Positions 53,602 to 62,328 of a stretch of DNA of 64,000 bases are shown piece after piece. A model generated the notes under the pieces. That model was not told the DNA's origin, ran no database searches, and was given only the letters and a program-made list of their open reading frames with translations. Source of the DNA: Flavobacteriaceae bacterium R38 (GTDB lineage Bacteria > Bacteroidota > Bacteroidia > Flavobacteriales > Flavobacteriaceae); NCBI GenBank assembly GCA_009901575.1, contig WXYP01000004.1, positions 248,001 to 312,000 on the forward strand. Reading direction: 5' to 3'. The translations under genes were made by a program, and so were the position numbers. How positions within the stretch are numbered: position 1 is the stretch's first letter; every line of letters starts with the position of its first letter.

Positions 53602-54735
53602 TTAATGCAGCTTTTTATATTCGGAAGGGGAGAGGCCGGTTTCTTTTTTAAAAATCCTGTTGAAGCTGGCTTTAGAGCTAAAACCACACTCATAACCAAT
53701 ACCCAATAACGTATAGTTTTCGTATGCTTTTGAAGCTATTTTTTCTTTTACAGCCTCAACACGGTATTTATTGATAATATCGTAAAAAGAAATATGCATA
53801 TGTTGATTCAATAAAGCAGAGAGTTTTTTATCTGTTGTAGGAATGAACTCAGCCAGTTTTATTAAAGTCAATTCATTATCTAAATAAGGTTTTTCTTTTT
53901 TTAAAACTTCTTCCAACTTCAATTTAAGCTCAGAAAATAGAGGATCGTTTGTAGTTGACAATGCTGTTCTTTTCTCTTCTTTTGATGAAGTCAAATGACT
54001 TTTTTTAAGTAAAAATCCGGGTAATAATATTTTAGACTGATGGATGCCGTAATACCCTAGATAAGTGATAAAAAGAATCATAGCAATCAAAGTAAAGATT
54101 TCCGAATGCATCACGAATGTTCCGAATATACTTTGATATCCATTCATTATTAGGTCAAAGCCAATTACGATACTTCCGCTAATCAACAGATGACTAATCC
54201 AGTTTATGTCATTTTTCCCAAGGTTAGCATAATTCGATTTAATCCCCTTTATGTATCCCGATAACAACTTATACGAAATCAACAGGTAGAAAAGTGTATA
54301 CGCATTAGACAAGTTAGCCACTTCTGAAGAATAACTTTGATAGGTTTTTAAATACCCGGGAAAAGGTTGTCCGTTTATATCGGATAAGAGCGATGGAATT
54401 GAAATAAAAATAAAATGAAGCGCAGCAGGAATAAAATGTAAAATGCTACTCCTGATTAGCTTTTCTTTTTTGAGAAATAAAGACTTAATGTAGAGAAATA
54501 ATAAAGGACCTAATATCCACCGTGCAATATCATGAGGAATATAACTGATAAAAAAAATGATTCTGAGTTTATGTATAGCTGCATAAAGGTTTACAGAAAT
54601 CAATAGCAAAATTGTAAAATAAATACTTAAAATTAACTGAGGTAACTGTTTGTTTTTTTGCTTAAATACTAAAAACAAGAGAATAAAGGTAATGGTAATA
54701 TCAGCAGTTAAGATAAAATCCAGGAATAGAGCCAT
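53602..54735 (-). CDS. Membrane-bound AraC-family regulator (second copy)
   Basis: This 377-residue protein has about seven TM helices (1-240) and a C-terminal AraC DNA-binding domain (about 280-377; FIPTTDKKLSALLNQHMHIS and YECGFSSKASFNRIFKKETGLSPSEYK). It has the same architecture as the protein at 44539-45636. Its neighbours downstream (DUF2911 and S41) are plausible targets. Confidence 0.88.
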   Translation of the reverse strand: MALFLDFILTADITITFILLFLVFKQKNKQLPQLILSIYFTILLLISVNLYAAIHKLRIIFFISYIPHDIARWILGPLLFLYIKSLFLKKEKLIRSSILHFIPAALHFIFISIPSLLSDINGQPFPGYLKTYQSYSSEVANLSNAYTLFYLLISYKLLSGYIKGIKSNYANLGKNDINWISHLLISGSIVIGFDLIMNGYQSIFGTFVMHSEIFTLIAMILFITYLGYYGIHQSKILLPGFLLKKSHLTSSKEEKRTALSTTNDPLFSELKLKLEEVLKKEKPYLDNELTLIKLAEFIPTTDKKLSALLNQHMHISFYDIINKYRVEAVKEKIASKAYENYTLLGIGYECGFSSKASFNRIFKKETGLSPSEYKKLH

Positions 54736-54920
54736 TGCTAATTTTGTTGAACAAGATTAACAAAAAAAAAGTACATTTTAAAGGTTAGGATTATTCATTA
54801 TCCTTAATGTCGATGATAATCGATACTACGTTTAGAAATGATTCAGGTATTTTTGGAAACTTCTTTTGATAGGAATAATAAATTCTTTTATTGCCATTTT
54901 TTTAATTGTAAGTAACTATA

Positions 54921-55463
54921 TCAATATGAAATCAATAAGGTAATTAAGGCTCCTGCTACAAATGCAATTAAATTTTTTGAAAGCAAATCATGTTTTGGAA
55001 TTTTATAAATATCGTTACTTACTTTATCAGTATTAAACAATAAGATAATAGGTGTAAAGATTACGATTGCTATAACGAATAAAAGAATATCAAACATATC
55101 GTTTAAACCATTAAGAATTGTAGAGTAAATAGATCTGCTTATCACAAAATAGAAATAAGCCATGATCATTATCCAGCCTGTTTTGCCATTGAAAAATAAC
55201 CCTATAATTGGCAGAAGGAGTATTATAAATGGCCTGAAATACGAATTTTGATATCCAATCTTAAAAAAAGTCAAATATCCATTTTTAATTCCGCCATTAA
55301 TATCCCAATGAAAATAGGTTAGATTAAATCCGCGAATAGCAACCATAACAAACATTATAATTATAATGATCTTGACTGCAATTAATAAATAGCTGTATTT
55401 TTTTGAAGTTTTTTCCAATTTGTTTTGTAAAAATGAATTATAACAGTTATTACTTGATGTCAA
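54921..55463 (-). CDS. Membrane protein, unknown function
   Basis: This 180-residue protein has about five hydrophobic segments (about 25-45, 65-85, 90-110, 120-140, 160-178). Its start overlaps the upstream gene's stop by 4 bp (ATGA type), so translation is coupled. No motif was recognised. It is the last gene of a run of small minus-strand genes reaching to 58.3 kb. Confidence 0.6.
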   Translation of the reverse strand: MTSSNNCYNSFLQNKLEKTSKKYSYLLIAVKIIIIIMFVMVAIRGFNLTYFHWDINGGIKNGYLTFFKIGYQNSYFRPFIILLLPIIGLFFNGKTGWIMIMAYFYFVISRSIYSTILNGLNDMFDILLFVIAIVIFTPIILLFNTDKVSNDIYKIPKHDLLSKNLIAFVAGALITLLISY

Positions 55464-56083
55464 ACAGATTCTATTTCGGTATTAGTTTTAATATTACTTT
55501 TTAAAAAATCTTCTAATTTTTCAAGATCTATAGTAGTCATATTTAGATGATCTATATTATTTATACGATCTGATTTTTCTAAGACAACTATTTTATCAGA
55601 TTGTATATTGATACTTTTAATTTTATCTAGTTTTATCCATTTTTTAATGTTATCAATGTTGAAAATTAATTTTTCTTTTTTGATTTGAACATAATTAACA
55701 GGTTCATATAAAATGCCTGAAATGATTAATAGAACCCCTATGAAAGTCACCTGGATTAATATTTTAAAATCAAAAATTGAATAATAGATTAAAATTAAGG
55801 ATACTATAATTGTTAAAGATCCAAAAATATAAGGAAGAATTCTGTAGTAATTATCGTTTTCAGTGGTAATTATAACTAATGTTTTATTTTCTTTATTTCG
55901 ATGCCTTAGATTTGATAATAACAACCAACTCATTAATGCGATTAATAAAGTAGGGTAATAAATAGAATATTTATCTATATAAAATTTGATGAATTTATAA
56001 GGTTTGGTTTCGTTAAAGAAAAATGAAACTAGAAGAAACCCAATGACTATTAATGTAGATATATGTTTATTTTCTTTTTTCAA
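55460..56083 (-). CDS. Membrane protein with C-terminal PH-like domain
   Basis: This 207-residue protein has four hydrophobic segments (about 8-25, 45-60, 85-105, 110-130) and a soluble C-terminal part of about 70 residues whose strand pattern (KIKSINIQSDKIVVLE) suggests a bacterial PH-like domain. A similar layout is seen at 57764-58333. Function unknown. A 55-bp repeat lies just upstream. Confidence 0.6.
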   Translation of the reverse strand: MKKENKHISTLIVIGFLLVSFFFNETKPYKFIKFYIDKYSIYYPTLLIALMSWLLLSNLRHRNKENKTLVIITTENDNYYRILPYIFGSLTIIVSLILIYYSIFDFKILIQVTFIGVLLIISGILYEPVNYVQIKKEKLIFNIDNIKKWIKLDKIKSINIQSDKIVVLEKSDRINNIDHLNMTTIDLEKLEDFLKSNIKTNTEIESV

Positions 56084-56112
56084 TATTAAATGGGCTTATC
56101 CTTTTATTAATC

Positions 56113-56167
56113 TAAAAGTAGGAAAATATTTTCAATTTAATTTATTTATAAGAATGAATTATAATTG
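56113..56167. repeat. 55-bp direct repeat, copy A
   Basis: This sequence (starting TAAAAGTAGGAAAATATTTT) recurs at 58381-58435 with 6 differences. Partial copies lie at 57741-57765 and near 55415-55445. It lies 30 bp upstream of the 55460-56083 gene. Confidence 0.85.
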
Positions 56168-56240
56168 TCGATAAAGTTGGTCTTATCGTATAGGTTGATA
56201 AAGGGCAGATTCGAATTTTTCAATGAACTTGGTAATTGAA

Positions 56241-57008
56241 TTAACAACAATCCCAATAAAAATATGCTTTGGAAAAATCTTTTTTAATTAAGGCCTCTTG
56301 ACTTATAAAAATATGCCCAAGTCCGCTATCTCCAAACATTATATGATCGTCTACATCTATTTGTAAAACTTGAATGTCATTTCTTTGTTCAGCGCTATAA
56401 TCTCTTGGATCAGATTGAGTAAATTCGGCATAACCACCTATTTTATGCCCTGTGGAATCAAAATATTCTCCAAATTGTTTTTCTTGTTCTTCAGGTAAAT
56501 TTTCAATAAAATCCCAAAAGTCAACTCCATCAAAAAGATAATCAAACTGTGAATCTTCCGAACCGCCATTATCAATCCCTTTTTCAAAGGAAAGTTGATG
56601 AAGTTTATAGATGGGAATTTCTTCATAATCTTCGATGGTAAGAAATGAAAAATCATCTAAGACTTGCTTATTAAGCTCTTCCTTTGTGTGATATATGATC
56701 TTCGAATCTTCATCGTACCAATCATTTGACGAAAGAAAAAGCTGTAGAATTCCATTTTTAGGAAAAAATTCAAGTTTAGGGATTTGCTCAAAATTCAATT
56801 GAGCAATCATTATCATTGGTTTTCCGGTTTTATCTTTTGGATATTCTTTGTCTTTTGGAAAGAAAGGAGTACCTAAGAATTTACTAGTCGTTAACCCCAG
56901 ATTATCTTCAAGAAGCTCTTCTTTTCTTGGTTTAGCTTTTATTCTAACAACCTCTCGTTGATATGGTTTTAAATCTAATTCAAACTTCTTTAAAAATTCA
57001 GGAATCAT
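56241..57008 (-). CDS. YwqG/DUF1963-family protein
   Basis: This 255-residue protein is recognised by KFLGTPFFPKDKEYPKD and the order of PMIMIAQLNFEQIP, LFLSSND and the ending FGDSGLGHIFISQEAL. DUF1963 proteins are cytoplasmic with unknown biochemical role; relatives occur among immunity genes of polymorphic toxin systems. It stands in an array of such small genes. Confidence 0.85.
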   Translation of the reverse strand: MIPEFLKKFELDLKPYQREVVRIKAKPRKEELLEDNLGLTTSKFLGTPFFPKDKEYPKDKTGKPMIMIAQLNFEQIPKLEFFPKNGILQLFLSSNDWYDEDSKIIYHTKEELNKQVLDDFSFLTIEDYEEIPIYKLHQLSFEKGIDNGGSEDSQFDYLFDGVDFWDFIENLPEEQEKQFGEYFDSTGHKIGGYAEFTQSDPRDYSAEQRNDIQVLQIDVDDHIMFGDSGLGHIFISQEALIKKDFSKAYFYWDCC

Positions 57009-57031
57009 TACTGTTTGTTTTTATAGTTCAA

Positions 57032-57277
57032 TCATTCTCCATAATTAGCTCCCCAGGTTAAAAAGCAATTACAATTCTCTTCAGGGCAAATTATCCAACC
57101 CTTATCTGGAGCACCGGTTTCTTCATTTACTTCACCTAGCAATTGATGATTGTCAAAGCTATGTCCATAATAGTGACATTCTTTGAATCTATTTTATCTG
57201 TCTTTGTCTAATATTTTTAATCCTTTAGTGTATAATTTAGAAGCGGTTGCATATTCTTTGAGCATTGGAACTTCCAT
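57032..57277 (-). pseudogene. Small Cys-rich gene interrupted by an in-frame stop
   Basis: From ATG 57277 an 81-residue reading frame continues to TGA at 57032, broken once by TAA at codon 28 (57194-57196). The first part is MEVPMLKEYATASKLYTKGL; the second contains HYYGHSFDNHQLL, ICPEENCNC and FLTWGANYGE. Both parts are in one frame, so a single nonsense change explains it. The family was not recognised; the Cys cluster could bind zinc. Confidence 0.6.
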
Positions 57278-57306
57278 TTTACACCTCTAACAATATTTAA
57301 TTTCCA

Positions 57307-57738
57307 TTACAGTTGCTGAATTGTAGTATTTACTCCATAAATCATAATCATAGATGCTTTACCTGTTTCTATGAAATATGGTATTATTTTGTCATCATTG
57401 AAATGTAAAAAACCTTTGGTGTATTCTTGTTTAGAATATCCTTTAAAATCTCCTGCATCTAGTCTTTTTAATTTGCTTAAATAATGTTCAATTTTACCTA
57501 CTCCTTCGAGTGTTATTATTCTTCTTGATGTCAAAACACTCCAAATTGAATCGCTTATTATGGTTGAACAAATTAATTCTTCTCCATCTTCAAGCTTAAT
57601 CAGGTTGTTTACATGTTCATTCAATATAGTTTTATCGTTTTCATAAATATCCGAATACTTGAAATCAAAAGGCTTCATAGTATGTCTTTTGATTGAAGCA
57701 ATAGTTATATTTTTTATGGATGTATCACTTTTTTTCAT
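57307..57738 (-). CDS. Small protein, possibly PH-like, unknown function
   Basis: This 143-residue protein has no hydrophobic helix. SDSIWSVLTSRRIITLEGVGK resembles the strand pattern of bacterial PH-like domains. A start further in (Met21, MKPFDFKYSDIYENDK) is possible. Its neighbours are similar small genes. The function is unknown. Confidence 0.5.
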   Translation of the reverse strand: MKKSDTSIKNITIASIKRHTMKPFDFKYSDIYENDKTILNEHVNNLIKLEDGEELICSTIISDSIWSVLTSRRIITLEGVGKIEHYLSKLKRLDAGDFKGYSKQEYTKGFLHFNDDKIIPYFIETGKASMIMIYGVNTTIQQL

Positions 57739-57763
57739 CTATAAGAATGAATTCCAATCATAA

Positions 57764-58333
57764 TTAAGCATTATAATTTATTTCAATCTCGTCTAAAAAC
57801 TTTGCAACTGTTCTTGAGTTATCTTCCCTTATACGAGTTACATATTGCTTGGACTTAATTTTTAACCTGATTTCATTTGGATTGACAATAACTTCTTCAA
57901 TCTCTTGCCATTGATAATTATTTTCAAATAACTCAAATTGTACAATTCCGTTTTTATCCATCAGATAACCATCAAAATCATTAAAGAAAATAAAACTTGA
58001 AATTATGATATAAGCAGAAAGTATTATTCCAATACTATGAGTATTGTTTACAAAGAGAGTATTAATTATTACCAGTATCAATACAATTAATATAATGACT
58101 TTAACAACCTTAATTCCTAAACTGGATTTAAATCTTTGATGCATTATAAAAATCAATGATTTTTCTCGTTGCTTTTTCTTGATTTGATCATAAACATAAA
58201 ATTTAATGCATAGATCCAGAATTATCGGAATCAGAATTGTAAACCAATGAATCTTCCAAAAGAAATAGAATAAAAACCAAATTCCGAATATGATAATCCG
58301 ACTTAAAGGAAGTAATAGTTTTATGCTTGTCAT
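57764..58333 (-). CDS. Membrane protein with C-terminal PH-like domain
   Basis: This 189-residue protein has four hydrophobic helices (about 8-25, 27-45, 72-92, 98-118) and a soluble C-terminal region (YQWQEIEEVIVNPNEIRLKI) like that of the 55460-56083 protein. The two are probably distant relatives. The 55-bp repeat lies about 48 bp upstream. Confidence 0.6.
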   Translation of the reverse strand: MTSIKLLLPLSRIIIFGIWFLFYFFWKIHWFTILIPIILDLCIKFYVYDQIKKKQREKSLIFIMHQRFKSSLGIKVVKVIILIVLILVIINTLFVNNTHSIGIILSAYIIISSFIFFNDFDGYLMDKNGIVQFELFENNYQWQEIEEVIVNPNEIRLKIKSKQYVTRIREDNSRTVAKFLDEIEINYNA

Positions 58334-58380
58334 ATAATTACCAAAAGTTTAAGCTATAATTTTGTTATAGTTAGCTAGCT

Positions 58381-58435
58381 TAAAAGTAGGAAAATATTTT
58401 CAATTTGTTTTGTTTATGAGAATGAATCACAATTG
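58381..58435. repeat. 55-bp direct repeat, copy B
   Basis: This copy is about 89% identical to 56113-56167, in the same orientation, upstream of the 57764-58333 gene. Confidence 0.85.
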
Positions 58436-58476
58436 TTTTTTGGATATTGTAAACATGAATTATAAAAAATTTTATA

Positions 58477-58947
58477 TCATTTTAATAGAGAATTAAACCA
58501 TTTTTCAAATTTCTGTTTGTCGTAAGGAGAAGCATTAATAACGTTTGATTCAAAATTGTTTGTGAATGCTATTATATCAATACCTTTTGAGCTGATTAAT
58601 ATAATCAAGACTATTGAACCTTGTCCGAGATTATCTTTAAGTGCGAAAACTGTTAATTCCTCAATCTCGATTAGACTCTTTCTTAAAAATTCCCACACAT
58701 CTTTGCTTTTATCATATCTTTCCAGCATTTTCAAAAAATTGTTTTTACTATATCCTGTTCCATCAGCGTAATACTCATAGAAATCATAAAAATCGAGGAC
58801 TTCGTTAGTCACATTTTCGATTGGTATATTTTTGAGCTTAGTAATTTTGGCTGTTGTCCAAAGAAATTGTTGTGCAGACAATATCTGAGGCAAAATTGGC
58901 GTACAAAAAATTAAAATTATTTTAATAATGAATGCTTTAAACTTCAT
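58477..58947 (-). CDS. Small exported protein overlapping the OLD gene
   Basis: This 156-residue protein begins with a signal peptide (hydrophobic to about residue 24, ending LSAQ). A hydrophobic stretch also lies at about 109-128 (GSIVLIILISSKGIDIIAF). It overlaps the 3' end of the OLD nuclease gene by 11 bp, so the two are one operon. No family was recognised. It could be an accessory or effector of the OLD module, or an unrelated passenger. Confidence 0.6.
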   Translation of the reverse strand: MKFKAFIIKIILIFCTPILPQILSAQQFLWTTAKITKLKNIPIENVTNEVLDFYDFYEYYADGTGYSKNNFLKMLERYDKSKDVWEFLRKSLIEIEELTVFALKDNLGQGSIVLIILISSKGIDIIAFTNNFESNVINASPYDKQKFEKWFNSLLK

Positions 58948-60646
58948 TTATTTGTTTAATTGTTTTCTTCAAGTTTGCGATAGTTTCTTTAGATAAATTA
59001 GATAGAAATCTTTTTTGCTCAGATTTGTAGTCATAAAATAGAAACTGTAATGCTCTTTTCAAATCAGTAGATTTAGTTATTCTTAATAATTCTTCACTAT
59101 CATTTGAGCAAAAGAAATTTTCAAGTTGGAAATCCTTTACCTGGTCATTATAAATAAAAAGATGGGTTGAAATTCTTTCCCCAAATTCTTTTATATATTT
59201 TGATTTAGCCCTTTTTCCTGCGTTATCGTTATCTAAAAAGACGGCAAAATTTTCCGAAAAAGGAATTGCTAAACTTATTAAAGTTGAAGATTGACTAGCT
59301 CCAGAGCTTGGAATAATTTTTATTTTTTTATTGATAAGTTTTGTATGTTTTTTTATTAAGCTAAAAAAATAATAATCAGTGATTCCCTCTGTAATAATAA
59401 TTTTCCCTAAAAAATCGTTAGCAAAGTTTAGTTGTAAGGCTTGGTAGATTGGACTTAAAGCCCCTTTGTTTTTAGTTGATTTATATTGCCCAAAACTTTC
59501 AAGTGAAATTTTTGAATTTTTCTTTTCTGCAATTTTTATACTCCCTAATTTAATTACATCTGGATTTAATAAGTATTGAGAATGAGTACAATAAATAATA
59601 ATATTTTTATTTGAAACTGAATGTAATTCGTTAAGAAGTTCACTTTGAGCAGAAGAATGCAAATACGAACCGGGTTCATCTAAAAGGAAAATAGAATTTT
59701 CTAATCTTCCTTTATAATTTGGATTAAATTTTAGTTTTACCATGTAATTAAAAAACCATTGAAAACCTTTACTTCTTTCTCCGATATCAAAAGTTCTTTT
59801 TTTATCATTATTAGATTTATCTTTCACTTTAAACTTGAAAATATTGTTTTCATTTACAACAACCAATTCTAGTTTATCACTATCATCTGCAAAAGATTTT
59901 CCACTCTTTTTTATTCTTTTCCATTCTTGAATTATTTCTTTATTCAAAGTATCTTCTACGTCTGAAAGTATATCATCTTTTGTGTCTTTATCTTTGAAAT
60001 TTAAGTAAGATATCAAGTGAGGTTCATTATCATCTTCTCCGATTCCTTCAGTATCTGCTCTTTTAAATATTTCTTGAATTATTTCTCTCCATTCCCGATC
60101 TTTTCCTCTTCCTAAATTTTTGTTATTCCTATATTCAACTGGAAAGACAATTTCTTCTGGAACTCTATCAGCAAAATCATCAAAATATAGAATATATGGT
60201 AAATGATCAACTAGATATTTAGATACTTTGTCACATACGTCTTTGCTAACATTATCGATAATACAGGTATGATTTTTTTTAAGATCTGATAAATTTCTTG
60301 TCAATATAAAATCTGTTTTACTATTAAATTTTGAAAGGGTTTTATAATCAATCGTATCAGTTTTTAATTTTAATTTTTCAATTAGGGAAGTAATTTCATT
60401 TTTATCCAAGTTTATATTAGCACTGATTTCACATTTTTTCGAACCAATTGAATATTTATTTTTGAAGTCTAAATGTTCACCTCCATTAATTTTATCTCTT
60501 GATTTGTCAAATGATAATATGGCTTTTAAAACTGAAGTTTTTCCAGCTTCATTAATTCCAATTATAGGGTTAATTGAAAAATTAAGATTAAATTCAATTT
60601 TCTCAATAGCTCTATAATTAATGATTGTGAATTTAGTTATTTTCAT
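58937..60646 (-). CDS. OLD-family ATPase/TOPRIM nuclease
   Basis: This 569-residue protein pairs an ABC-type ATPase with a TOPRIM nuclease domain. Walker A is GINEAGKTS (30-38), the signature-like ERSKGFQWFF is at 290-299, Walker B is FLLDEPG (320-326), and the His switch is in THSQYL (354-359). TOPRIM has Glu420 (IIITEGITDYYFF) and the Asp pair in LDNDNAG (472, 474). OLD proteins of P2 phage, Gabija GajA and retron effectors are relatives and act in phage defence. No UvrD-like GajB or reverse transcriptase is adjacent, so it is an orphan or class 1-like OLD. Confidence 0.9.
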   Translation of the reverse strand: MKITKFTIINYRAIEKIEFNLNFSINPIIGINEAGKTSVLKAILSFDKSRDKINGGEHLDFKNKYSIGSKKCEISANINLDKNEITSLIEKLKLKTDTIDYKTLSKFNSKTDFILTRNLSDLKKNHTCIIDNVSKDVCDKVSKYLVDHLPYILYFDDFADRVPEEIVFPVEYRNNKNLGRGKDREWREIIQEIFKRADTEGIGEDDNEPHLISYLNFKDKDTKDDILSDVEDTLNKEIIQEWKRIKKSGKSFADDSDKLELVVVNENNIFKFKVKDKSNNDKKRTFDIGERSKGFQWFFNYMVKLKFNPNYKGRLENSIFLLDEPGSYLHSSAQSELLNELHSVSNKNIIIYCTHSQYLLNPDVIKLGSIKIAEKKNSKISLESFGQYKSTKNKGALSPIYQALQLNFANDFLGKIIITEGITDYYFFSLIKKHTKLINKKIKIIPSSGASQSSTLISLAIPFSENFAVFLDNDNAGKRAKSKYIKEFGERISTHLFIYNDQVKDFQLENFFCSNDSEELLRITKSTDLKRALQFLFYDYKSEQKRFLSNLSKETIANLKKTIKQINEV

Positions 60647-60932
60647 ATTTTATTCTATTAATATTACTTACAACTTAACTTGTCCATACATATGATGTAA
60701 TGTAGATAGTTGTGATTAATATTTTTATTATTACAAGTTATCCTATGCAATGAAAAATATCCAGTGCATTAATCAATTAAAATGTTAGGGGGAAAGAGAT
60801 TATAAATATAAGATTTTATTGCTTTTGATTTCCCTGTAATTTTCACTTCGGTTTCTAAACCTGATTTTTATCATATTTCTTCGTTTTTTGATGAGCTACC
60901 TTTATTCAATAATCAATATAAAACGTGAAAAG
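60647..60932. other. Divergent OLD/CBS-gene intergenic region
   Basis: An AT-rich region of 286 bp. It contains the box at 60775-60817 that recurs near 63898. No tRNA, small gene or terminator is seen. Confidence 0.4.
60775..60817. repeat. Repeat box upstream of the OLD module
   Basis: This copy starts AATTAAAATGTTAGGGGG and ends TATAAATATAAGATTTT. It resembles 63898-63940 closely, with a few changes and one or two indels. Confidence 0.75.
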
Positions 60933-61352
60933 ATGAAAAAAAGAACTCCTGTTTCCGCAATAATGAGCACCAACCTGGTAACGCTTAATCATACAGACGA
61001 TTTAGTAACTGCCGAAAAGCTGTTTAAAGAACATAAAATTAGACATATCCCTGTGGTAAGTGGTGATGTTATTAAAGGTATTTTAAGCTATACAGACCTG
61101 TTGAGAATTAGTTTCGCAGATGCTGTAGATGAAGATGAGAGTGAAGTAGATACTATTGTTTACAATATGTTTACCATAGAGCAGGTGATGGTCAAAAATG
61201 TATTGAGTGTTGCTTCCGATACTACAATTAAAGAAGTAGCCGAAATTCTTGCTCAGCAAGAGTTCCACGCCCTTCCGGTAGTAGACAATGGAAAGCTGGT
61301 AGGGATTGTGACAACCACAGACCTGATCAACTTTCTATTACAACAATTTTAA
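60933..61352 (+). CDS. CBS-domain-pair protein
   Basis: This 139-residue protein is a tandem CBS pair (about 8-60 and 78-135; ILSYTDLLRISFADAVDEDE between them). Such Bateman modules bind adenine nucleotides and regulate partners. The start at 60933 (MKKRTPVSAIMSTNLVTL) is preferred; a longer frame from 60888 adds a leader-like segment. A strong terminator follows. It is a housekeeping-like gene between the accessory modules. Confidence 0.9.
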   Translation: MKKRTPVSAIMSTNLVTLNHTDDLVTAEKLFKEHKIRHIPVVSGDVIKGILSYTDLLRISFADAVDEDESEVDTIVYNMFTIEQVMVKNVLSVASDTTIKEVAEILAQQEFHALPVVDNGKLVGIVTTTDLINFLLQQF

Positions 61353-61370
61353 AAAGAGGTTTAAAAAAGG

Positions 61371-61400
61371 AAAAAGCCGGGAATTAGTCCCGGCTTTTTT
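61371..61400 (+). terminator. Terminator after the CBS gene
   Basis: AAAAAGCCGGG (61371-61381) pairs with CCCGGCTTTTT (61389-61399), followed by T. Confidence 0.95.
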
Positions 61401-61437
61401 GTATTATTTTTTAGTGAATAAACAGATTAGAGTATTA

Positions 61438-61566
61438 TTAATTAACAGGATATAATTTTATATCATTCCCTAACCATTCCTGTAACTTACCATATATTTT
61501 TTGCTGATCATCAGTAGAAAAATGTTGGATTCTGGCTCCATCGGAATAGGCAAGTACAAGTAATTC
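61438..61566 (-). pseudogene. Orphan 3' end of a protein gene (duplicate of 63965 onward)
   Basis: A 42-codon minus-strand frame without start, ending in TAA (61438-61440), encodes ELLVLAYSDGARIQHFST and later EWLGNDIKLYPVN. The last 11 codons plus stop match the gene end at 63965-64000 (36 of 37 bases around it). It is thus a detached copy of that gene's C-terminus. The family is unrecognised. Confidence 0.8.
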
Positions 61567-61581
61567 TTATAGTCATTGATA

Positions 61582-62328
61582 TTAATTTTTTCCGAGAGTA
61601 TCTAACTTTTCAATTAATTCATGATCTTCTTTAACCTTCATCGTATCTTTAGACTTATAATTGTTAGGAGTATTTTTGGTTTGAATCAAAGACTCAATCG
61701 ATGGTTTGTCATTTGTGTTTAATTCAATTCTATCAGTTATAGAATTCAATAAAGAAAGACCGATAAAACAAATTGCAATGAAACCAAATAATAATGATTT
61801 GCCAACCCATAGATATTTTAAGTTCATTGCAAGAAACGCACGATCCATACCTTCAGATAGTGAATTAACCAATTGTTCACTATTGCCGCTTTTCATTAGT
61901 AATTGTATTGAATTAGTTGTGCCTTTCGAAGTTTTTTGCCAAAAATTTTCAAAAACTACATAAATACCATCATAATAACGTCTTACAATTTCTTTTTTCC
62001 AATTTCCTTTTAAATGAACCCAATGATTAGGATTTTTAATCATTTCATGAGTGACATAAGAACGAGGTAATAAAGTTAACATTGAACAAAAAACTGCAAG
62101 AACGGAGAAAAATAGCCCGATATACCAGAAAAAATTAACATTTTTGTTTAAAGCTAAAGCTGCTCCTAATGCAACCGTAACAATTGTCAGAGCGAATCCA
62201 GCTTTTGTATCCGCAAGAACAACATCCTTGTATATGTAATCACGAAGTTGTTCAAGATATTCATATTTTTTTTCAAGAGAGAGCTTCTCAATTGGCTTTT
62301 CTTCTGATTTTAATTTACCTAAACTCAT
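61582..62328 (-). CDS. pycTM: Pycsar-type transmembrane effector (DUF5706-like)
   Basis: This 248-residue protein has the layout and motif of the Pycsar PycTM effector. It begins with a long N-terminal helix (about 15-38), then ADTKA (39-43) just before TM1 (43-60), TM2 (66-87), a cytoplasmic helical region, and TM3 (177-196). In the family, cyclic pyrimidine nucleotide binding activates membrane disruption and abortive defence. The start (62328) overlaps the phosphoesterase stop by 4 bp. It is the last gene of the operon. Confidence 0.85.
   Translation of the reverse strand: MSLGKLKSEEKPIEKLSLEKKYEYLEQLRDYIYKDVVLADTKAGFALTIVTVALGAALALNKNVNFFWYIGLFFSVLAVFCSMLTLLPRSYVTHEMIKNPNHWVHLKGNWKKEIVRRYYDGIYVVFENFWQKTSKGTTNSIQLLMKSGNSEQLVNSLSEGMDRAFLAMNLKYLWVGKSLLFGFIAICFIGLSLLNSITDRIELNTNDKPSIESLIQTKNTPNNYKSKDTMKVKEDHELIEKLDTLGKN

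Noticed and set aside
54921-58333. A toxin-immunity system with its toxin
   Set aside because: The genes look like immunity or unknown membrane proteins, but no toxin, Rhs, VgrG or secretion component is present in the window.
58477-60646. Gabija or retron defence system
   Set aside because: Only the OLD-like protein is present; no UvrD-type helicase, reverse transcriptase or retron RNA was seen.
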